Shown here: positions 57,541 through 64,000 of the stretch, in pieces | How the letters are laid out: every line of letters begins with the position of its first letter | Numbering within the stretch: the stretch's first letter is position 1 | From: Nostoc sp. MG11 | Lineage (GTDB): Bacteria > Cyanobacteriota > Cyanobacteriia > Cyanobacteriales > Nostocaceae | NCBI RefSeq assembly: GCF_014904695.1 | Contig: NZ_JACXXN010000025.1 | Coordinates: 1 to 64,000 of the forward strand | Direction: 5' to 3' | DNA: 64,000 bases | Program-made: the position numbers and the translations under genes | Notes under the pieces: model-generated | Told to the model about the DNA's origin: nothing | The model's input: the letters and a program-made list of their open reading frames with translations, nothing else | Databases searched by the model: none

Positions 57541-58428
57541 TTACGCGTCATCTTGATAAGCGTTGACCAAGTAGGGGACTGCTGCATCTCGGCGCGGCCA
57601 ATTCTGGGAAAGAAAGCGAACTAGCAAAGGCAATGTTACTAGCATCAGTAAGACACCTAACCACCAGTTAGAACGTAATTGTTCTAGACTATTCACGGCT
57701 GAGGTAGGATTCGACTCACTAGAGAAAAGTCCCATTGTCACCGCTAGAAAATTGTTCAATGCATGGCAAGCGATCGGTACAATCAGCGTGCGGGTTTTGA
57801 TGTATAACACCCCCATGATTATCCCAAATATGGACAATCCCAAAACATTCGCGTGTAAAATTCCAAATAAAAGCGACGAAATGACCAAGGCTGATCGAAT
57901 GCCCCACTTAGCCGCCCAGCGTTGTAAAATAATACCTCGGAAGAGAAATTCCTCTGTGATCGGGCCAATCACCACATAAACGATCGCTGCTAGCAAGTTG
58001 TCAAACAAAGGTGCAGTACTTCGGGGGGACGGATTAGTTGCAACCTGGCGGAGGACTCCCTCCACAAAGGAAGGTGCGACTAATAACAGTAGATAAAATG
58101 ATACAAGGAAGGCACTGAGGGAAAACAGGATGGTGAGAATTACCAAGCCTACTGTATTTAACCACTTATGATTTTTGGGCACTCTACCTACGACGTACTT
58201 AAGATTAATTCCAAAGCGTTTGAAATCTGCCAGTTCCCAGAGGCAAAGCAACCCAAATATTAAGATGTAGAGGATCAAGGGTACAACTTGATTATTGAAT
58301 TTAAAACCACTGATTCCTTGTATAAAGCCTAGTGTAAAGCCAAGACTCAACGAGATCAACAAACCTCGCAACAGCAAATTACGAACCTTGAGCTTACGGA
58401 ACGGATTATCGAGATTTTGATCTGTCAT
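57541..58428 (-). CDS. CPBP intramembrane metalloprotease (CAAX protease family)
   Basis: 295 residues with about eight membrane segments. Motif 1 is the glutamate pair and arginine in GPITEEFLFRGII, motif 2 the FGILHAN histidine, and a third conserved set is CHALNNFLA. These are the active-site features of Rce1/Abi-type proteases. It follows the FHA-flavoprotein gene after 46 bp and may be co-transcribed with it. Confidence 0.85.
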   Translation of the reverse strand: MTDQNLDNPFRKLKVRNLLLRGLLISLSLGFTLGFIQGISGFKFNNQVVPLILYILIFGLLCLWELADFKRFGINLKYVVGRVPKNHKWLNTVGLVILTILFSLSAFLVSFYLLLLVAPSFVEGVLRQVATNPSPRSTAPLFDNLLAAIVYVVIGPITEEFLFRGIILQRWAAKWGIRSALVISSLLFGILHANVLGLSIFGIIMGVLYIKTRTLIVPIACHALNNFLAVTMGLFSSESNPTSAVNSLEQLRSNWWLGVLLMLVTLPLLVRFLSQNWPRRDAAVPYLVNAYQDDA

Positions 58429-58474
58429 AAATTAACGATGGGCGATCGCCTATAATTTCTTTACTTTCACTTAA

Positions 58475-60430
58475 CTAAGGCGATTGATTCAACACCCACT
58501 TCAGCCATTGCCTATAGGAACTTATAATATTCAAATATTGGACTCCAGGCGCACGGGCGGCGACGAGTCCATCAACGGCAACTAACGCGGCGTACTGCAA
58601 GCCCAAAAAACTATCAACAGCTGCATAGGGGCCACCAAGGGTAATGGCCCCAGCTGCATACATCTGACCTCTGCCACTACGCATTTCTATCAACTCAAAA
58701 TTGTTCGCCACAACCAACCGCCCCAAGTGATTCAGCGGCAAATTGTAATGTTTTACCAAATCGTCTAATAAAGGATTTGTTTCTACCTTGGCGTCGAGTC
58801 CAGTAGCATCAACAATAAAGTCAGCAGCCAGATTCATTTCTCCAAAACCTTTTTCCCGGATACGGGTAATAGTGCGATTTTGGGCATCCCGTTCTACACC
58901 CAGTACTTCACCAAAGGTAATTTGATACCAGCCTTCGCTCAGTCCTTGTTCTGTGATACGTTGCCAGTCGTGACGGTCAGCGGTGGTTGTACCGCCCCAG
59001 TCCGCTAGTAGGCGCTTGCGTTCATCAGGACTAGCTTTTTCTAATATGGTGCGGAGTTCACCGCCCCAACAGGCTTTAGGCCAGTTAAATGGTTGAAATT
59101 CGTAATGATTTTTGACTAGACGCTGGGCAGTTTGAAATTTATTACCTTGGGGTTTGGGCGATCGCATCAAATGCAAAACTGTAATATTCTGATTTTGCTT
59201 TCTTGCCTCATAAATGCGCTGAAAAACGCGCGAAGCGACAATCCCCCGCCCCCGAATCAACACCGTACCACCCTGTTGCTCTAGCTGCTGGTAAACATGA
59301 TCGTGTGCCTCATAAGCATTCACGACCGACTTAAAATCTTGATATTTTTCTCTATAAGCTTGCAAATCTGGAAGAAACTGAATGGCTGGGTAGCCAGTAG
59401 CTAAATGTAAATAACGACTAACTAAAAAAGCATAATTTCCTGGGCCACGAGAATAGGCTACGCAATACCTGCCATCATCAGTTTTGCGAATTCCCCTAAC
59501 TCGCCCATAGCGATAAATTTGATTCCAGCCAATGCGCTTCGCTTCTCGGTCGATGGAATCAAAGACATTACCTGCACGGGGTGTATAAGTTTCAGCAAAT
59601 GTTGGTTCAGCAAATACCTGCCACAAATATCTGAATGCTGAGTTTATCTTGCCTTGGGTGAAATCATACCAAGATTCTCGCAGAGCATAGCTAGGCCAGC
59701 CCCAAATATTATCGGGACAAGAGTCAGAATTAGATCGTAGTCTTTCATGTAAGGGAATTTGCGAATTCATGCAGAGGCGCTTATAACGAGCATACGGCTC
59801 CCCCTCTAATCCCAAAGCCACAATCTTGTCGGCATGGACACCACTAATTCGCAGCAAATCAACCCAGACAAAGCTACCCAACCCCGCCCCAATCGCCAGA
59901 TAATCAGATTCATCTACTGGTAAGCCTGTAGCATGAAGTGCTTGTACAACGACATTTTCCGCCTGAAAAGCTGGTGGTGGAAAATTGCTTCTTGAGGGTG
60001 TAGACAGCGCTGGGGATAAGCTGGGGTCTGGGAGATTAGTATTGGGGTTAAACTGAATTGTTGAAGGAGGGCTGGTGATTTGCGCGGATACATTGGTGGC
60101 AAATATTACCGCCATCATGTATGGGCCAATTTGCAGCACATCCCCATTAGTCAAAACACTGCGTGTTTGTTGTTGACCGTTGACAAATATACCGTTTACA
60201 CTACCTTGGTCAATCACTACCAATTGGTTTTGTTCCCAGTCAATTAGGGCATGGTAGCGAGAAACTTCGTTACTATTAAGCAGCATTCTGGAGACGCGTT
60301 GTCCTCCAATTTCGGCAGGTAAGCGGGCGAATTCTCGACCAAAAGCGATGGGTAGATTTAACTTTGGTTCCCGCCGTTCTCCCGTTGCTGGATCTTCCCA
60401 ACTTAATTGAATTTGTAAGTCATTTGTCAT
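58475..60430 (-). CDS. FHA domain fused to FAD/NAD(P)-binding oxidoreductase
   Basis: 651 residues. Residues 1-112 form an FHA phosphothreonine-binding domain with G31-R32, S57-R58-x-H60 and N79-G80. A proline and serine rich linker follows (115-155). The rest is a flavoprotein: first dinucleotide motif GAGLGS at 181-186, a second Rossmann-like motif in VLIRGRGIVASRV, and FIVDATGLD near the end. The layout resembles lysine/ornithine N-monooxygenase-type flavoproteins. The start ATG lies in a heptamer repeat with no Shine-Dalgarno sequence. Confidence 0.8.
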   Translation of the reverse strand: MTNDLQIQLSWEDPATGERREPKLNLPIAFGREFARLPAEIGGQRVSRMLLNSNEVSRYHALIDWEQNQLVVIDQGSVNGIFVNGQQQTRSVLTNGDVLQIGPYMMAVIFATNVSAQITSPPSTIQFNPNTNLPDPSLSPALSTPSRSNFPPPAFQAENVVVQALHATGLPVDESDYLAIGAGLGSFVWVDLLRISGVHADKIVALGLEGEPYARYKRLCMNSQIPLHERLRSNSDSCPDNIWGWPSYALRESWYDFTQGKINSAFRYLWQVFAEPTFAETYTPRAGNVFDSIDREAKRIGWNQIYRYGRVRGIRKTDDGRYCVAYSRGPGNYAFLVSRYLHLATGYPAIQFLPDLQAYREKYQDFKSVVNAYEAHDHVYQQLEQQGGTVLIRGRGIVASRVFQRIYEARKQNQNITVLHLMRSPKPQGNKFQTAQRLVKNHYEFQPFNWPKACWGGELRTILEKASPDERKRLLADWGGTTTADRHDWQRITEQGLSEGWYQITFGEVLGVERDAQNRTITRIREKGFGEMNLAADFIVDATGLDAKVETNPLLDDLVKHYNLPLNHLGRLVVANNFELIEMRSGRGQMYAAGAITLGGPYAAVDSFLGLQYAALVAVDGLVAARAPGVQYLNIISSYRQWLKWVLNQSP

Positions 60431-60510
60431 TTGTCATTTGTCAAGAGTCAAGGGTCAAGAGTCAAGGGTCAAGAGTCAAGGGTCAAGGGTCAGAGTCAAA
60501 GGTCATTAGT
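60418..60510. repeat. Long direct heptamer array upstream of the FHA-flavoprotein
   Basis: About thirteen 7-bp units on the plus strand: GTCATTT x3, then alternating GTCAAGA and GTCAAGG, ending in degenerate units. Unlike the superoperon spacers it has no mirrored arm. The start codon of the gene to the left is made from the first units. Confidence 0.85.
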
Positions 60511-60567
60511 TATTCTTCCTATGTCCCTCTGCTCCCCCTGCCCCTCTGCCCCCCTTCTCCCCTCTTT

Positions 60568-61167
60568 CTAACTACTGGGTGCTACTAGCACACTGACTGC
60601 CGCAGCTAAAGATGTTCCGCACCAACGACAGCCAACTTGCAAATTCTCAGCAGGGGAAACTTTATGACATTTGGGACACTCTAAGCCATAAACTCCTTGA
60701 GGTGGTGCTGAAGGTTTGGGTTGATGATGGTGATGTCCTAGTTGCACTTGTGGCTGCTGATATGCCAGAGGTGTGGGTGAATGGAAGTTTGCCGCTTGTG
60801 CTTGCGGTGGTGTCAAAATTGTTGCTGGAATGCTGTTGATTGAAACGCTGGTGACTTGAAGTTTCGTTTGCCCTAAATAGATAACTGTGCCTTGAGTTAA
60901 AGGTCTTTCACCCTGGACTAGTTGCTGTCCATCTATCAGGGGGGGATTCTGCGATCGCAAATTTCTGATATAAAAGCGTTGTTGCTGGTTATGAAAAAAG
61001 ATTTCAACGTGCAAACCAGATACGGTAGGGTTACTCAGAACAATGTCGCACCGGAGTGGATCGCGGCCTATGCGGATAGTGCCAGGATTTTTGCTTGGCT
61101 GTTGTTCGTAAATATTCTGAGTTTTATCTTGACCTGCATCGTGCCACTGTAAAGTTAGTGCGTTCAT
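60568..61167 (-). CDS. FHA-domain protein with C-terminal zinc ribbon
   Basis: 199 residues. The FHA domain covers about 1-108 with G34-R35, S50-G-L-H53 and the later N74/DG80 region. A proline and glutamine rich linker with a HHHH run (145-148) leads to a zinc ribbon CPKC (164-167) and CRWC (180-183). It lies 137 bp upstream of the FHA-flavoprotein gene on the same strand. Partner kinases are not encoded in the window. It probably is an adaptor that reads Ser/Thr phosphorylation. Confidence 0.8.
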   Translation of the reverse strand: MNALTLQWHDAGQDKTQNIYEQQPSKNPGTIRIGRDPLRCDIVLSNPTVSGLHVEIFFHNQQQRFYIRNLRSQNPPLIDGQQLVQGERPLTQGTVIYLGQTKLQVTSVSINSIPATILTPPQAQAANFHSPTPLAYQQPQVQLGHHHHQPKPSAPPQGVYGLECPKCHKVSPAENLQVGCRWCGTSLAAAVSVLVAPSS

Positions 61168-61294
61168 TGTTCTAACTTGGGTAACTCGTATTTAGCTACT
61201 TCAACTTCTTTCTGTGCGATTCCTAACACGATTGAGCAGAAGCAAGCAAGTATTTAGAACAAACTTCAACAAAATGATATTGAGAATCTATGCT

Positions 61295-61960
61295 TTATCT
61301 CGCAGATGCTAATTTATCTGCAATACGTGTGGTTTCTGGCAAGCGATACTTTGGTGTGCAGCGTAATACATAGTTAATTGCTGTTGGTAAGCTGACTCTA
61401 TGACCACTGGAAATATAAACAGGTTTTACTCCTGTACGTGTTCGTAAAACTGCTCCAATTGTTTCACCTCGATGTGTTAGTGGTTGCAAACTTCCTCTGT
61501 TTTCTGGTAAATCTTCATGCTTGCCGATTAACAACGATTTTGCTACACCAATCGTCGGTATATCTATAATTAGCCCTAAATGGCTAGCTATACCTAATCT
61601 GCGAGGATGAGCAATTCCCTGACCATCACACAGGATGATATCTGGTATTATCTGAATCTTTTCTAGGGCATCAAGTACAGCAGGGATTTCCCGAAATGAG
61701 AGGAAACCAGGAATGTAAGGAAACGTAGTAGGACGACGTGCTAAACTCGTTTCGACTACTTGCAAATCGGGAAAACTCAGCACCGCCACCGCTGCACGGC
61801 TAATCGTTCCATCGGCTTCAAAACCCATATCCACGCCAGCAACGTACCGTACAGGTTCTTTGAATATATCTTCAGTAATTACCTGATTTCGCAACTTTTC
61901 TTGAATAGCGATCGCTTCTTCTACTGTTAGGGGCCAAGCATGAGGTTGATCAATCTTCAT
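61295..61960 (-). CDS. nfi: Endonuclease V
   Basis: 221 residues. The metal-binding aspartates lie in AGVDMGFE and ILCDGQGIAHPRRLGIASHL, and the wedge motif PYIPGFLSFRE is present, followed by GVAKSLLIG. It nicks DNA next to deaminated bases such as hypoxanthine. It stands alone, divergent from the next gene with a 94-bp gap. Confidence 0.95.
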   Translation of the reverse strand: MKIDQPHAWPLTVEEAIAIQEKLRNQVITEDIFKEPVRYVAGVDMGFEADGTISRAAVAVLSFPDLQVVETSLARRPTTFPYIPGFLSFREIPAVLDALEKIQIIPDIILCDGQGIAHPRRLGIASHLGLIIDIPTIGVAKSLLIGKHEDLPENRGSLQPLTHRGETIGAVLRTRTGVKPVYISSGHRVSLPTAINYVLRCTPKYRLPETTRIADKLASAR

Positions 61961-62054
61961 ATTTAAAGTTGGAATTATGAAATGTTGCTTGTACCTGTAA
62001 ACCGGGAATCCTGAGATAGAAGATTATTTTCTCAGCTTTTCTCTTTTACTGGTT

Positions 62055-62576
62055 ATGACACAGCCTAATACTTTAGAACTTGCTAAACAAGGAGATGTAC
62101 AGGCGATCGCATCTCTAATGAATCGCCACCTACAACCCAAAGGCATTACTGCGACGGTTGCGCTTCAAGATGCTTGCTTACAAGTAATGCTGGAATCTAC
62201 TCAATTAATGAATCAGCAAGCTTTAATTACATTTGTACACAAAGGGATAACTGGTTTAGGTGCTGCATCTATAGAAAGAGTGGAAGTTTACGCATACCAA
62301 ACAGGTGAGGAGTTTCCTGTTTGGAGTCAAGAATTTAATCTAGGTGTAACAAGAGCAGAATTAGAAGCAGTAATTCATGAACAGCCTTCCACCAATCCTC
62401 AAATTGTCTCTATTTCTATTAATTTAAATGGTGATACTGTACGCGGATTAACAACCCAAAATTTTGAAAGTCTTGCAAATAAAATGACAAATGATATTTT
62501 TTCATCATGTAAGAATATGTTTATTCAAAAGGTGAGTATTAGTAACGGTATATCTGTGATTACAATTGAACGCTAG
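62055..62576 (+). CDS. Unknown cyanobacterial domain protein
   Basis: 173 residues, soluble. The first 95 residues (LAKQGDVQAIASLMNRHLQP, ATVALQDACLQVMLES, TGEEFPVWSQEF) look like a domain I associate with the N-termini of several cyanobacterial proteins of unknown role. The remainder is unlike that part and has no known motif. It is followed after 82 bp by a dynamin-like GTPase gene on the same strand, with which it may be functionally paired. Confidence 0.55.
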   Translation: MTQPNTLELAKQGDVQAIASLMNRHLQPKGITATVALQDACLQVMLESTQLMNQQALITFVHKGITGLGAASIERVEVYAYQTGEEFPVWSQEFNLGVTRAELEAVIHEQPSTNPQIVSISINLNGDTVRGLTTQNFESLANKMTNDIFSSCKNMFIQKVSISNGISVITIER

Positions 62577-62658
62577 TGTTTTAATATTTTGTGGATAATG
62601 TTTGACACAATATAATCGGAAAGTAAAAAAACACTCCATTTCTAGTAATAGGTATTTT

Positions 62659-64000
62659 ATGAAATCACTTAAAAATATTCAAGCCTTTATCAAGGGATTA
62701 GCTAACTCTGGAGTTATTGAAGATGCTATAGAGCTTGGTCAGCATATATGGGAACATTTCACGAATGACTATAATCTCGGTTACTCTGATGATAGCCCAG
62801 GCGTGATTGCCAAAACGCTGCACAGAATGAATACAGGTTTTGCCCCCCGGATTGCTTTAGTTGGAATGACCTCGGCTGGAAAGTCTAGCTTAATCAATGC
62901 ACTTTTTGGTAAATCAATTGCAGAAGTTCGGCGTACTGCTGACACCACGGTCTGTGTTATTACAGCCGAATTCCCTAGTGGCTTACTAATTTATGATACT
63001 CCAGGAATTGGAGGCGATGAGGAGCTTGGATATGAAAACATTACTCGGCTATTTTTGGGTATTTCACAAGAGGAAGATGCTAAACAATTTTCCTGTGTAC
63101 CCTTTCAGGAAAAAACTCATGAAGTAATTGAATTGTCTGCTGACCAATTGGTTCAATTACCACCATTAGATGCAGTTTTAGTGGTAGCTAATATCTCAAG
63201 TACTTTAACCAAATATGAAAAGCGGGGATTAAAGACATTTTTCCTTCAGCTTAAAAATCAGTATCAGGGACGTATCGTTGTAGCTGGTACTCATATCGAT
63301 GAACTAAACAAACTTAGTAATCAGGAACTTCAAGGACAGTTAGATAGTTATAACCGAGTCTTTGAGAATCAGCTAATACCAGTTTCTTCTATCTCTGGAG
63401 AGGGTTTATCAGAGCTAGTTATTAATCTTTTTCGCATAATGCCTCAAAAAGTTTCTCCTGCAAAGCTTCAGGAATCATTGACAAATGCTAGGAGGCTGAA
63501 TCGTCTTCAATTCGTGATTACAGAATCTAGTAATTTATTGGCAGAGATTATCCTTCTTAAAGGAAACCAAGCTGATGATATTAAAGCATCCTATTTATGG
63601 CTGTTTGCGCTTATCTGCAAGCAATACTCTGTTGATGAAGATACGTGGTTGAAGTGCAATGGAGATGCTTTAAAGATAGGGTCTAAGGCTCATAAGAAGG
63701 GAATACGCGAATACAAAACTCCTCGTCTTCCAAAAGGTCTTTGGGAAAAAGTACAAGCATTTTTATTCGGGGCAAAGTTTGAGAAAGATGCGGAAGAACA
63801 TAAACAGATAGGAGTAGAAGGACTCAAAGAGTTATTGCCAGGAATTTATGGACTTTTACATGAATTCGCTGATGTTTATAATCCTGAGCTATCAGATCAA
63901 GCAATTCGCTTAAAAGTTAATGCTCAAGCTAATGAGATTGAGTCTCTTGTAGAACAGAATAAAGTTGAAGAGATTGCTTATCTGATTGGAGAAATACTAC
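62659..64000 (+). CDS. Dynamin-like/Era-type GTPase, cut by the window end
   Basis: The frame is open from ATG 62659 to the last base (447 codons read). P-loop GMTSAGKSS is at residues 69-77, G3 is DTPG at 113-116, and THID at 211-214 stands in the place of NKxD. The stretch between G3 and G4 is longer than in Era. A helical C-terminal half follows, rich in charged residues. It resembles stand-alone 50S-binding/dynamin-like GTPases; a DUF697-type or helical tail may lie beyond the edge. Role unknown. Confidence 0.7.
   Translation, partial: MKSLKNIQAFIKGLANSGVIEDAIELGQHIWEHFTNDYNLGYSDDSPGVIAKTLHRMNTGFAPRIALVGMTSAGKSSLINALFGKSIAEVRRTADTTVCVITAEFPSGLLIYDTPGIGGDEELGYENITRLFLGISQEEDAKQFSCVPFQEKTHEVIELSADQLVQLPPLDAVLVVANISSTLTKYEKRGLKTFFLQLKNQYQGRIVVAGTHIDELNKLSNQELQGQLDSYNRVFENQLIPVSSISGEGLSELVINLFRIMPQKVSPAKLQESLTNARRLNRLQFVITESSNLLAEIILLKGNQADDIKASYLWLFALICKQYSVDEDTWLKCNGDALKIGSKAHKKGIREYKTPRLPKGLWEKVQAFLFGAKFEKDAEEHKQIGVEGLKELLPGIYGLLHEFADVYNPELSDQAIRLKVNAQANEIESLVEQNKVEEIAYLIGEIL

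Noticed and set aside
60418-60510. Possible CRISPR array
   Set aside because: Units are seven bases with no spacers; it is a tandem heptamer repeat. No cas gene is present.

Overview
The window comes from a filamentous, probably heterocyst-forming (Nostocales-type) cyanobacterium. Evidence: many HIP1 octamers (GCGATCGC), cyanobacterial marker genes (ndhN, a CGLD27 protein, DUF3318 and DUF3172 proteins), a natF-natG-natH-bgtA amino-acid uptake operon, the plastid/cyanobacterial ribosomal-protein gene order (S10 cluster starting at rplC, no rpmD after rpsE, and rpoA-rplQ-truA-rplM-rpsI-rpmE-prfA at the end), and heptameric short tandem repeats in the spacers.

Layout. 1-0.24 kb: 3' end of ilvD. 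0.5-4.6 kb (minus): polar amino-acid ABC importer. 5.3-8.9 kb: YbjN-like protein, DUF3318 protein, QueE (minus) and a STAS-sugar transferase fusion. 9.4-10.7 kb: a WcaI-type glycosyltransferase. 11.4-13.4 kb: rsfS, a CGLD27 gene and an asparaginase II. Then an initiator tRNA-Met, a DUF697 GTPase, and a type II restriction-modification remnant (intact C5 methyltransferase facing a frameshifted probable endonuclease). 17.5-22.7 kb: deoC, recO-MFS and a glycosyltransferase. 22.8-27.5 kb (minus): matrixin-like metalloprotease, secG, gpmI and an ABC-F ATPase. 28-29 kb: an XRE regulator divergent from an unknown gene. 29.0-46.9 kb (minus): one long translation superoperon of 31 genes. 48-55.9 kb: ndhN, a GNAT pseudogene, an orphan ABC-2 permease, DUF3172 and AMIN-domain proteins, and two CPA2 antiporters. 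56.2-61.2 kb (minus): a tandem set of a small membrane protein, a GDSL hydrolase, a CPBP protease, an FHA-flavoprotein fusion and an FHA-zinc ribbon protein. 61.3-64 kb: endonuclease V, an unknown protein, and a dynamin-like GTPase cut by the window end.

Most unusual signals. (1) Spacers of the ribosomal-protein superoperon are repeatedly built from period-7 repeats arranged as a left array and its reverse complement, so they should fold into hairpins between cistrons. The repeat reaches into genes, supplying the apparent start codons of natH and the FHA-flavoprotein and the C-terminal tail of TruA. (2) An FHA domain is fused to a two-nucleotide-binding-site flavoprotein, next to a second FHA protein with a zinc ribbon. 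(3) A STAS domain is fused to a polyprenyl-phosphate sugar transferase. (4) A restriction-modification pair is broken on the endonuclease side. No CRISPR array, rRNA gene, prophage or intact insertion sequence was seen.
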